Shown here: positions 1-10,700 of the stretch, piece by piece | How the letters are laid out: each line of letters begins with the position of its first letter | Numbering within the stretch: position 1 is the first letter of the stretch | NCBI RefSeq assembly: GCF_018687715.1 | Contig: NC_056752.1 | Span: 37,766,001-37,830,000, forward strand | Origin: Carya illinoinensis | Taxonomy: Eukaryota > Streptophyta > Magnoliopsida > Fagales > Juglandaceae | Direction of reading: 5' to 3' | DNA length: 64,000 nt | Translations under genes and position numbers: made by a program | Notes under the pieces: model-generated | Databases searched by the model: none | Told to the model about the DNA's origin: nothing | The model's input: the letters and a program-made list of their open reading frames with translations, nothing else

Positions 1-700
1 GCAAGCAAGTTAGAGTGAAATTTGTCAAACCATGCACGCGGAACTTGTTTCAGTCCATACAAGGATCGGTGTAGCCGACAAACCACTGAGGAAACTGTAA
101 CAAACATGCCGGGAGGTGGTGACATAAAGATTTCTTCCTTTAAGTCCCTATGTAGAAAAGCATTCTCCACATCTATCTGTTGGAGAGACCACCCTTGCGA
201 TGCTGCAAGTGCCAAGATAGTCCGCACAGTAGTCATTTTGGCAACAAGTGCAAATGTCTCTTCATAATCAATACCATTCTCTTGTCGGTTCCCAAGAACC
301 ACGAGACGAGCCTTATATTTGTCCAATGAGCCATAAGCTCAAAACTTGACTTAGTATACCCATTTATAACCAATAGGTTTGACATTAGAGGGACAAATTA
401 CAAGGTCCTAGGTGTGATTGTCTTGAAGAGCTTGAATTTCCTCTTGCATTGCTGCCAAAATGCTTGAGTGGATGCCTGGGTATAAGAGTGAGGAACAGAA
501 ATAGTGTCGAGAGTGGTAGTAAGCAAGATGTGAGGAAAACCATACCTATCTGGTGGATGTGTAACCCGAGTGGAGTGCTGAGGAATAGGAACTGCATAGT
601 CAGATGACGGATCAGTGTCTGGAAGGGGCATTGAAGAAGGGGGAAGACATCGATGATACTCTATACCTAGTTGAAATCGCTTAATAGAGGAACAAACATC
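1..700 (-). pseudogene. Copia integrase-RT spacer and reverse transcriptase start, cut by window edge
   Basis: From 631 to 398 the minus strand encodes a proline/serine/threonine-rich spacer. Beyond it the RT start is recognisable: NGIDYEETFALVAKMTTVR, then WSLQQIDVENAFLH and YGLKQVPRAWFDKF at the edge (positions 60 to 1). The YVDD catalytic motif would lie left of the window. Stops interrupt the frame near 340-400. Confidence 0.8.
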
Positions 701-731
701 ATCAAAAGCGGGAAGAAGAGTGATAGGAGGA

Positions 732-1133
732 TCATAACAAATCCTTTTTGAGTAGGACTATATCCCATAAAAGCACACATGACAGACTGTGCAGAAGGTT
801 TGTGACACTCAACAGGTGGCAGATGAATAAAACAAACACACCCAAAAGTATGAAAGGATATTGATACTCAAGAGATATGCCAAATAATCGAAAATAGGGA
901 AAATCATAATCTAGAGTGGTAGTAAGCAAACGATTGATCAAATAGACAGCAGTAGATAAAGCTTCTACCCAAAACTTAGAGGGTACAGAAGAATCAATTA
1001 ACAATGTACGAACGACATCTAAGAGATGACGATTCTTACGTTCAGCGACTCCATTTTGTTGAGGAGTATAAGGACAAGAACGCTGGGAAATGATCCTCTT
1101 TTGCTGAAGAAAAGTTTGGAAAGAATGAGACAT
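732..1133 (-). pseudogene. Copia integrase C-terminal part, frameshifted
   Basis: Contains the conserved [21 protein letters not shown] block with the integrase glutamate, then FWVEALSTAVYLINRL. It then slips out of frame: the expected C-terminal block (GVFVLFI, followed by MGYSPTQKGF in another frame) is read across two frames. It continues the integrase frame that ends at 1019. Confidence 0.8.
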
Positions 1134-2365
1134 GCACTCCCCCCTGAGTCAAAGCGTAAAGTTTTGATACAAGTATTGAATTGTGTCTCGATAAGCGCAA
1201 CAAATTTTTGAAAGACAGAAAATACGTCAGCTTTAGAACGGAGAAAATATATCCAGGTGAATCGACTATAATCATCGATAAACGTCACAAAATAACGGTA
1301 CTGACCATGAGAAATAACAGAACTCACACCCCAAACGTCAGTATGCACAATCTCAGAACAGTTAGAAGTACGATTACCATGCGCAGGAAAAGGTGAAGTT
1401 TTACTTTTATCAAGACGATTGGTAGCACAAGCAAAAGATACAGGAGAAGAAGAAAATGAGTCTTTATTGCCCAAAAAACCATGTTTCATAAGATGAGTCA
1501 AGACAACAGAATTAGGATGACCTAATTTTTTATGCCAGACTTCATTAGTATTGGCAGTAGCTGGACAAGCAAGAGAAACAACATTAGGAATAGAAAATTG
1601 TAATGTAAATAAACGTCCTACTTTAGGCCCATTCGCGATTACCGTCACCGACACCTGATTTTGTACAAGACAATCACCACGAGAAAAGTGAACATTACAA
1701 TTATTATCTACCAATTGTCCAACAAAAATTAAATTGGTAGATAATCCAGGAGAGACAAAAAAATCGCGAAATGAAGAGCCCAAATTATCAACAGTAGTAA
1801 TAGGAAGAGTACTGCCATCAGGGATCTGAATATTTTGCGTGCCTCTATACTTACGAACACCATGGAGAGTCGTCATATTACCAGTTATATGATTAGAAGC
1901 GCCCGAATCAACAATCCAAGAAGTTGAGTTAGTACTTGTACCTTGCAGGCCTAAGGCCGTAAAAGCAGACACAATCATTTGTTGGACCATTGCTGGTGTG
2001 AGAACAGATGAATTAGAGCTTATAGTAGGTGGCCCAGAAGAAGAAGCAGAGGACTGAACATCAGCCTGAAAAGTTTGGGATTGGCGATTCTGAGGCCATA
2101 TTCGACAATCTTTGATGATATAGCCCTCTTTCTTGCAGTAGTTACAAACTTTCTTAGAATAGTTGTGAGCAATATGACTAAATTCCTTACAACTGAAACA
2201 TTGCAACTTGTTCCTCCATCTCCATTGTGCTGTTGCATAGGCTACATTCACAGTTTTGGAAAAGACCTTCTCATAAGTCATACTTATCTGAGTGGATAAC
2301 CGTTGTTCTTCACGCAACAAATCTCCCAAACAAATGTCCAAAGATGGAACCGGATCATGGTACAA
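1019..2365 (-). pseudogene. Copia gag zinc knuckle, protease and integrase part
   Basis: A 448-codon open frame. It shows two adjacent CCHC-like segments (CFSCKEFSHIAHNYSKKVC, then CNYCKKEGYIIKDC), the aspartic protease motif WIVDSGASNHIT, a GAG-pre-integrase segment with the H-H-C-C zinc module (WHKKLGHPN) and the integrase core start (VHTDVWG, FIDDYSRFTW, LRFDSGG). The frame is lost just after the second catalytic aspartate. The rest of integrase continues in another frame. Confidence 0.85.
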
Positions 2366-2871
2366 ACGGGCTCAAATTCGGGTTGAAGTTTCATTAAAAA
2401 TTGATCGCGTTGACTTTCAGCATGAACTGCTTGAAGAGATGCGAGAGCCTCAGTGGGAACCTTAGCATGAGCAATGGCAGAATACTCGCTCCAAAGGTTA
2501 ATAATACCAAAATAAAATTGTGCGATAAGTAAATTGCCTTGACTATAATTACTAATTTCCAACTTTAATTGGAACTTTCGAGCACTATGATCTTGGTGGT
2601 ATATACGATGAAGATAATCCCACATAGCCTGAGCCGTAGTAAAACAAAGAAGATTGGTCACAAGGTGAGACTCAATGCTCCCCAATAGCCAAGAGATTAC
2701 CTTGGCATCCTTGACCTCCCATTGAGCAAATTCATTTTCATAAGTGGGAACCTTAGCAGAATTATCAATACGATTTGATAATTATTTTCCTTTTAAGAAC
2801 ATCTTAAACTGAAATTCCCACGTAGGAAAATTCTTTCCAGTAAAGCGAACAATAGTATTTTCAATAGACAT
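2284..2871 (-). pseudogene. Copia gag (retrotransposon capsid), broken
   Basis: The likely start is the ATG at 2871 (minus strand), giving MSIENTIVRF and then a typical plant Copia gag start about the tag FTGKNFPTWEFQFKMFLKGK. An in-frame TAA follows near 2780. The frame then continues as the UBN2-type gag helical region (AQAMWDYLHRIY; AESQRDQFLMKLQPEF), and shifts frame near 2340 before joining the zinc-knuckle frame. Assembles transposon particles when intact; this copy cannot make a full Gag. Confidence 0.75.
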
Positions 2872-3578
2872 GATGAAAAAGCACTTAAAAGAAATAAGCC
2901 CAAGCAGCAAATCCAATAAAATAAACCAAGGCAAAGAGAACAAACGGATGGCCCAAGTTTAAACAGCAAGAATAAGCCCAATTAATGCCAAAAATAACAA
3001 CCCACAACAAATGAGCCCAATTAACAAAGAAGCCCATAAACAAATAAAGAGCTAAGTCCCATGGCGTTATGAATCAAATGAAGAGCCCAAGTAACACAAT
3101 CAAATAAGCCCCGATATCCACTCAAGTTCTCAACCCGTGTAGAGAGCCCAAGCAGATAATCACAATCCCATGGCAAAAGAGAAGAACTGCAAGAAGAAAA
3201 ACTTGTCTAGCACTTGCGAAAGTACTGGGAGCACCGACAAAGAGGGCCGACTGCAACACAGCCACCTAGAGACGTCACTGACGATCACAGATGATGCGAC
3301 ATCCCACACCCACTCACAGAAGACGCCGACAGTTACTCAGGCACTCACAGAAGACGCTGATAGTCACTCAAATCACCACAGAGGAAGTCGAACACCACCA
3401 CAGAGGAGGTCAACTGCCATAGAATAGTGAGCTTACCAAATGGGTCACCACCGAAAGAACTGACACACCCAAAGCAAGATGGAACTTGCCGAAACAAGGT
3501 AAGAAAAAAAATTCTTTCCATCGCACACGAAGGATTAAGACCTCAAAGATGAATATTAGGTTAGGGGCTCTGATACCA

Positions 3579-3793
3579 TGTTAGTTTGGTTTGAATACCT
3601 CTTTCCATTGGTTTCATTCATTTATATAGAAGAGAGGTACATAGAGCGCTGAATGTTCAGCATGATTCCAGCGCCTAATTGCTGCTGGTTTTACTGTACA
3701 CAGACATATTTATACGTTAAGTCTATTTACATCCGACCTATTTATTTGCTATACCATCTAAATATAGAAAGTTACTAAAAGTATCTCTGTAAC
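3579..3793 (-). repeat. 5' LTR of the left Copia element (outer boundary approximate)
   Basis: Starts TGTTAG directly after the PBS at 3567-3578. The proposed end is taaca near 3789-3793, an imperfect inverted match to TGTTA. There is no second copy in the window to confirm the length. Confidence 0.5.
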
Positions 3794-4393
3794 ATCCACT
3801 TCTCCTAATGTCACTTGACGACCTTTGTCTCCTACAAGTGCCTTACCCTCCCCTTCTGCCGTTGAGTTGAGCTCAGCCTGACTACCTGTTAGAGACCTCA
3901 ACACCACAGCATACGAAGCACCTTTGATTGAGGAAGGCCTTCTCACTGCTTTTTCATCAACAAACTCCCCACTGTTTGCATACTTCAGAATAGTGGCTTT
4001 GGACCCAGTAACACTTTGAATGGACTGCAGAAAGCCTTTCCATCCAATGCCATTTGCACCCTCCAGAATCACCAACAAACCTTTCCTTCTTCCATTCCGG
4101 AATTCTGAGAGTTGCAGAAAGCTGCCCCTTGTGTTAACATGATGTTGAACGATAAAAACTCCATTACCCATCCTTAGCTCTCTGAAGAAAACTGCATGAA
4201 AATTAAGTTCTAAACAATCCTCAATCCCCTTAGCCACACACGAAGTTGCCATCCCACCTAGACACATGAACTTAGCTATCCTTTTGCTATATTCAGAGAT
4301 ATGAAAACTACTTCCTCCCTCTTTTGTAAAAAGAAAAATTTTTTTATTCCACTTTCCACCACCTCTTGCCTTACAACTGAGACGAATCCACAT
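3758..4393 (-). CDS. Unrecognised 211-codon ORF, probably transposon-derived
   Basis: An open frame starting MWIRLSCKARGGGKWNKKIF and ending inside the neighbouring Copia LTR. Its middle, with LLVILEGANGIGWKGFLQSIQ, resembles a domain I associate with repeated uncharacterised proteins of tree genomes (usually of the form VIPEG...GWGW). That is a memory-level match only. It has no signal peptide, membrane segment or catalytic motif I can name. The last residues come from LTR sequence, which suggests the Copia element landed in it and cut its 3' end. I infer a transposon-associated or decayed gene, not a working host gene. Confidence 0.4.
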   Translation of the reverse strand: MWIRLSCKARGGGKWNKKIFLFTKEGGSSFHISEYSKRIAKFMCLGGMATSCVAKGIEDCLELNFHAVFFRELRMGNGVFIVQHHVNTRGSFLQLSEFRNGRRKGLLVILEGANGIGWKGFLQSIQSVTGSKATILKYANSGEFVDEKAVRRPSSIKGASYAVVLRSLTGSQAELNSTAEGEGKALVGDKGRQVTLGEVDVTEILLVTFYI

Positions 4394-6349
4394 TGTACGT
4401 CATCATCGTCAAATCCCAAATCCCAAATCAGAGATGTCCTACTGCTCCCGCTTCATCCTTGTAAGGAAAAAATCAGATTGATGCCCATTGGAAATGAAAG
4501 GCAGAGACATAGAATGGACTCCTGATTGCAGTGCCCCTTAACTGTGTTGACGGAAAAAATAGAAGAAAACTCCCAGTCGCCAGAGGAGGACTGACGTTGT
4601 AGCCCCCACAATGGAGTTGCCGGAGTTCGTCGGTCAAGTCTGTGGTGACGTCGTAGCCCCCACGCCATGCACCCTTTTTAACCTTATAAAACCATTGCTA
4701 AAATCCCAACGCTTGCTCAACCAAAACATCAACTTCACAATGGCCCAAATGTACAAAGCCACAATTGCCACTACATATTCAATCATCTAAAAAACCTATC
4801 AACAGTGCAAATTCAACACATTAGCAAAACATCCCAAATTAGTCATCCCCATGGATTTCCAAACCCAACAAGCAATTAACATTTATCACCAAACCCAATG
4901 ACCATTTTAGCTTAACCAAATCCATAACCCAAAACAACACGATCCTAACAATCTAGAAACCATAGTGTTGCAAAAAAATAAGGTTTACCTTCGGTTGAAT
5001 CAGTCCAAGTAGGCTATGGCAGAACGGGGTGGGTGGTTTGCAGTGGGGCTTCATGGGGTGAAGCTAGTTGGATCACAGAGGTTTGAATGGAGGGCACGTA
5101 TCGGCTCGGCTTGGTGGCAAGATCAAAGCATAGAGTAAGAAATAGAGGGGGAAAACGGACCGCAAGAGAGGAGAGGGTGGAATCAAGGGTTTACCTGCTT
5201 GGTCTCAAGGTTGGACGATGGCAGCAAAAGAACTAGATAGCGATAGTACACCAAGAGGAGCAAAAACACCCGATCTGAGAGAGATACTTACCAGAAACAA
5301 CCTAGGGATTGGTCGGCAAGGTAGATCAAGGGACTCCGTGCAGTGGAGGAGCTTGTTAGAGCCAGAGTACTTATCACGTGCAAAAGACTGACAGATCAGG
5401 GGCAGATTGCGTAGAGTGATACAAAAAACACAAAGGATGTGAGAGACCAAGAGAGAAACAAAAGAGAGGAAGAGATAATTGGTGGGGGAGCGAAAGGGGT
5501 GGGGGGTTTGCGTAGTGAAAAGAGGGAAAGAGAAAGTGACGGGGAGGAGAGAAAAAGGGAAAAAATGGGAAATGTGCATAACTGAAAAAAGTGGAAAGGG
5601 AAAAGAGCTTCGGGGTGTTTGCGTGCTAGAGAGGGAAAAATAGAGAGAGAGGGCATCTATAGGTTAGGAAAGAAAAAGAAGGGGATAATTGGACCCCAAG
5701 TCCAAATGGTGTGTTGCACTTTTCTTTTTTTCTTTTCTTTTCTTGTAATGGGCTGGGTTTACCTCCAAAGCTTGGGATGGATCAGGTTATTACAATTAAT
5801 GTACTTATGAAACTTAAGAATTCAGGAAAAAAATTAAGCTTAAATGCTACCAAAGGTTACAAAAACATTCACTCAAGCACTCCCAGATCGTAGGCACCCA
5901 CGGTTACAGATTGCTTTTGTGTGTATATATGTATATGTCTTAGTATTGATAGCTTACGACTACCAACGGATACTGCACAAGGGCTTTCTCATCATGTTTG
6001 GCCTGTTTATATTTTACATGCAATTAACTAGCCTAAACTAGGGGTTTATGGCTGCCTTAATTTCCACTGCTTTGTTCTGCTACAGAAATTCCTTTATGCC
6101 CACTGAGAATCTTTGCCATAATAATCCGTTAAATGAACAAACAGTTCCATCCAAACAATCCAATATGAGAGATAATAATAGCTTGGTTGTTGCAGTAACT
6201 GAAACCTCAAGTATTTAGATAGCTTCCAGAATGCAAAGGGATCTTCGTAAAGTTGATCATTATGATCACCACAGATGGGATTGGGAATTCAATGGCAAAA
6301 AAGGGCGAACTCATTAGCTCGATATTAATTCAACAGGCTCTAAAAGACC

Positions 6350-6350
<1 letters not shown>
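4394..6350. other. Noncoding stretch, no gene recognised
   Basis: No VPS13-like or transposon protein is readable. From about 5100 to 5660 the plus strand is strongly purine-rich (gagagg/aaagag runs). The short minus-strand ORFs there are low-complexity by-products of this bias. It could be the promoter or 5' side of the element carrying the ORF at 3758-4393, or old repeat DNA. Confidence 0.5.
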
Positions 6351-6384
<34 letters not shown>

Positions 6385-6405
6385 CCCAAAAAAAAAAAAA
6401 AAAAA
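6351..6405. repeat. Poly-C then poly-A compound tract
   Basis: 32 consecutive C (6351-6382), then aaccc, then 18 A. One of four C-tract/A-tract compounds in the window. Confidence 0.95.
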
Positions 6406-7612
6406 CAAGAGGAGTGCTACGAGAATTTAGAACCTGAAATACTTTGATACAAAACTGGAATGACTTGGCAAAATAATATTTAATCTTGATTCATTAGTGA
6501 AAAATATTCTGTTATGTTTGAATTGGCAAAACAAAAACTTTATTTGAGAATCAAAGTCCCAAAGGGTGAATTGCGAATTTTTTGGATAGGGGATCAAAGT
6601 GAATTCCTTGGAGATGGAAACTTTACTGCCAAAAATGATGAAAGAGGTGCCTTCATTGGTTGCTGGGTTTAACCAACCTTTTTTAATTCATGGCCCACCA
6701 ATTGTTGGGTTTGAATTGTTCACAACTCACCTCTGCATTTATTCAAATCCTCTCTTTATACTTGCCATCAAATTGGGAACTTTGGCCTTTTCTTTTCCTT
6801 CTTTCAATAGCCTCGGTATTTGTTCCAGCTTTTCCTCTATAATATGGTTAGTAGGTGGAGGAACAAAGTTTGATGTGGAAGAGCATCACTGCAACAATTC
6901 ATATAGGAGTAGTAATTTTGGACAAATGGGAGATACGGTAGGTTTCATGTGTTCTAATATAATAATGAACCTCTATGGCATCTGGAGTGTCTCATGCTTT
7001 AATTTTGTGTGCCAAATGTGTTGCTGGCCAAGAAAGAAAATGAATGTAATAAAATTATTATTGCTCAGTTTTTTTTTGCTTTCATGCTTTCTAAAGATAT
7101 GGTGATTGTTTTTGGGTTTCAGAATTGGCTTGGTTTTATCATACTACCTTCTAAATATGCACTATAAGAGAAGATGGTTTGGAAGGGATTTTGTTCCCTC
7201 AACTTTACAAGGTTCCTTGATGCATGACTAAGGATATGTGTACTAAGAGAAGCGTTTTTAAGAAAGTTATTCAAGTGTTGGCATCTGCATTCTAAGTCTC
7301 TTAATAAAATCTTCCTCCATGTTGTTTTTTTTTTTTTTTGGGGGGGGGGGGGGGGAGGTCTTTTCTGTTTCATTTTCCTTTTTGTGTACTTTTTCGTATA
7401 GATCATGTGTATGTGCTTCTATAATATCTTTTGCTGCTGATGAAAAATGTTAGATATGCTTGTTATTTTTTACAAGAGTTTCTTCTTCTTTCTCCCTTTT
7501 ATTTAGGGGCCTCTCAAGGTTTTACTTGTAATGTTCATACCTTTGATTTTTTCTCCATAAAAAAAGAATAGTCTTAGATTTATTTTCTGATTTCTTGATT
7601 ATGCATGTATAG
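6406..7612. other. Intronic sequence upstream of exon 1
   Basis: AT-rich, without recognisable coding sequence. A 168-codon plus-strand ORF at 6599-7105 has no motif or plausible start context and is probably chance. A T15-G16 tract lies at 7325-7355. The final bases before 7613 are a normal 3' splice site (tatag). Confidence 0.6.
7325..7355. repeat. Poly-T/poly-G tract
   Basis: 15 T followed by 16 G. Read on the minus strand it is C16-A15, the same design as the tract at 6351-6405, in inverted orientation about 1 kb away. Confidence 0.95.
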
Positions 7613-7705
7613 GTTACTTGCGCATGCCAAGGTTGAATCTGTGAAATTGAAGGAAGCAGCTGAGCAGAGGAGGCTCAAAAGGAGAAGCTGGCTTTCATTT
7701 AGATG
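7613..7705 (+). CDS. VPS13: VPS13 exon 1 of window
   Basis: Encodes [11 protein letters not shown] then a basic stretch ending SFRW. It matches the end of the VPS13 N-terminal region, just after the chorein-proximal rod. Starts in phase (first base completes the preceding codon), so an upstream exon must exist. Acceptor tatag, donor gtatga. Confidence 0.85.
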
Positions 7706-10700
7706 GTATGAGGGGAACCTGATGTTACTACCTATTTCTTGAATATAAATTGTATTGCCCTGTGATTGTTTCTTTGGCTATGTGCAGTTCCTAATTTCTT
7801 CACTTTTTGCTTCACTGAAACTTCTGTTTGTTGCCTGCTTTCTTATGTACATGGCTATTTATATGAGTTTTTTAACATCTCAGGCGTGCAGACTCTGAGG
7901 ATGACTCTGTGGGGGATGCTTCTGAGGGTCTACAGATAACAAAGGAAGGACTGACTAAAGAGGAATGGCAGGCAATCAATAATTTATTGAGTCATCAGCC
8001 AGACGACGAGTTGATATCACATTCAGGAAAGGACATGCAGAATATGATCCAGTTTTTGGTAACTGTATCAATCGGACAGGCTGCTGCTAGGATCATCGAC
8101 ATAAATCAGACTGAAATTGTTTGTGGCAGATTCGAACAACTTCATGTGTCTACCAAGTTTAAACATCGCAGTAAACACTGCGATGTGTTATTGAGATTCT
8201 ATGGTTTATCGGCACCCGAAGGCTCACTTGCACAGGTTTGTTTTGTTATAATGTCAAGATTTTTAAGTCTGACGCAATAGAAGTGTTTTAGACTGGCGGT
8301 GCTCTGAAAATGTTGCTTGAGTTTCTGTATGGTTATCAGTTTGTAAATGCATCCAATTGTACTGCTTGCAACCTTTATTGTTCTTTGCTACATTTTCTAA
8401 AATTTTTCCTGTAGTTCTTTTATTCTTATTATTTGTGGAGATAAAACTGATGCGGTAGTTAAAAGTTCTATAGAGCTCTATATTGAAATATGTATTGTTT
8501 TGGTGCACTTACATGTTTTCAGCATTTGCTTTGCAGAGTGTCTGTAATGAGCAGAAGGTGAACGCATTAGCTGCTAGTTTTGTACACTCACCGGTTGGGG
8601 AGAATGTTGACTGGAGGCTTTCAGCTACTATCTCTCCCTGCCATGTTACGGTAATTGCATAGTTATCGAAGGAGGAACTAAGAGTGATATGTGAATCTAA
8701 CAATGTAGTTACTTAGTCCTCGTTTGTTTTCAGATATGAAATAAGATAGTTGAGATTAAAGTTGAAAGTTGAATAAAATATTATTAGAATATATTGTTTT
8801 AATATTATTTTTGTATTGGGATTTGAAAAAGTTGAATTGTTTATTTTATTTTATGTGGAAATTTGGAAAAATTGTAAAGATTAGATGAGATGAAAATTTT
8901 TGTGAAAATGAACGAGGGGCTTAGTATCAGATCTCACTCCAGAAATCTCCTATATGAGCTCATTCTGAACTTTACGTGCACAATAAAGCCCTTTTTTCTG
9001 ACAAAATCCGCAAATCTCATTTGTATAATTAGAAGAAAACATGGAAAGCCATTAACATCTCTAATCTTTCAAGTTGCTACCTTTTAGTTGGATGGTAACA
9101 GAGCTAGGTGGGGAAAAGATCATTTTTTTCTTGTCCGCTGTTTATGTGGCTTAGTTTTTATGTTGTCTATGAATCTTGTTCTGTAAACAACTCATAGTTT
9201 TTCAAGGTACTTTTGTTCATCTCTAATGTCTGCTGGTAATGTTTAATATGCACAGATGTGCCTTGCAGATTTGTTCGTCACTTTTCATTCTCTCTTTTCC
9301 CTCTCCCACCGTCTTACTGTCCCTATCATATGAAACTTTCTAAATCCCTATGGGTTTGCAGGTTTTGATGGAAAGTTGTGCTCGCTTTTTCGAGTTTGTG
9401 AGGAGAAGTAATGCAGTTAGTCCTACTGTTGCATTGGAAACTGCAACTGCTTTGCAGGTAATGATGTCAGTATGTGTTTCAAAGTGTTTAAGATGGTACT
9501 AAGTAATAGTTGAACTAATACTCATATATCTAAGAGCAGATGAAGATTGAGAAAGTGACTCGCAGGGCGCAAGAGCAAATTCAAATGGTTTTAGAAGAAA
9601 AGAGCAGGTTAAGACGTTATGAATTTCTGTGTGTATTTGCTCTGTTAATTGATTTGGTTATTTAAGCACACATCATTCAGTTGAACTTAGTTTCTTCATA
9701 GTTGGTTTTTTTTTCAATTTTTTTTATTCCAATTGGTATATCCTTTATTTATTTTGACTGAGCCTTAACTCAAAACAATTGGGATCGGATACATATCTCT
9801 TTTATATCCTATCTAAGGCCATATTTGCACTCAGTCCGTTTCTGATTCTGCTTGTTGTCTCAGGTTTGCTCTTGACATTGATTTTGATGCTCCAAAAGTT
9901 ATAATTCCTATAAGAATTTGTGGCTCTTCCATATGCGACAGCCATTTTCTCTTGGATTTTGGTCATTTCACGTTGTATACCAAGGTACGCATATTTAATT
10001 GGACTTCTTTTATTGCTCTTAGTTGGATTTACTTTGCCTGAAACGATTATTCATTATTGCAGGAATGTCAGTCGGATGAAGCGAGGCATAATATGTATAC
10101 TCGTTTTTTTATATCTGGAAGAGACATTGCTGCTTTCTTTACAGATTGTGGTATTAAACATCAGAACTGCACTTTGGTCTCACAAAACCACAGTAATCAG
10201 CAAATTGTATCTTCCATGCCAGAAGAAGCTGATAATTTCTGTCCCCTGGTTGATAGGTGTGGGATGGCAGTACTTATTGATCAGGTATAGCCATTTTTTT
10301 TTTTCCAAATAATGATTGGTATATGGGTTTCTTTTTATGCCATTTTTAGTGATGAGGAGTCATGCTAACACACTTTTGTATATTATTATCGAAGATCAAA
10401 GTACCTCACCCGAGTTGCCCGTCAACTCGCATTTCTATTCAAGTGCCAAACCTTGGTATTCACTTTTCACCCGCAAGATATTGCAGACTCATGGAATTGA
10501 TTAAAATATTGTATGGCACAATGGAAACTGGCAGTCAGCCTACAGTTGATCATTTTCAAGCGGAACTTGCTCCTTGGAGTCCTGCAGATCTTGCTATTGA
10601 TGCTAGAATCCTAGTTTGGAAGGTATATTTTCAATTCCAAGGGATACAAGCAGGTTGGATATTCACCTCGTGTATCTCATTTCAATCATTCCTGATATAA

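Larger units (their letters stand above)
1..3793 (-). mobile_element. Copia LTR retrotransposon, antisense, truncated by the left window edge
   Basis: Reading right to left on the minus strand there is an LTR, a primer-binding site, gag, protease, integrase and the start of reverse transcriptase (RT), which is the Copia gene order. The PBS complement gctctgatacca lies at 3567-3578, matching the usual initiator tRNA-Met site, and the LTR starts next to it at 3579 with TG. The outer end of the LTR is uncertain: taaca at about 3789-3793 would give a 215-bp LTR. The second LTR, RNase H and most of RT are outside the window, so no LTR comparison or target duplication can be read. The coding part has in-frame stops and frameshifts. 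It may sit in an upstream VPS13 intron, because the VPS13 N-terminus must lie further left. Confidence 0.9.

Noticed and set aside
5205..5656. Serine/phenylalanine-rich minus-strand ORFs of 86-124 codons
   Set aside because: Overlapping ORFs in different frames of a purine-rich region, low complexity, no domain.
6599..7105. 168-codon plus-strand ORF as a gene
   Set aside because: AT-rich, hydrophobic, no family motif, lies in intron-like DNA upstream of VPS13 exon 1. Likely chance.
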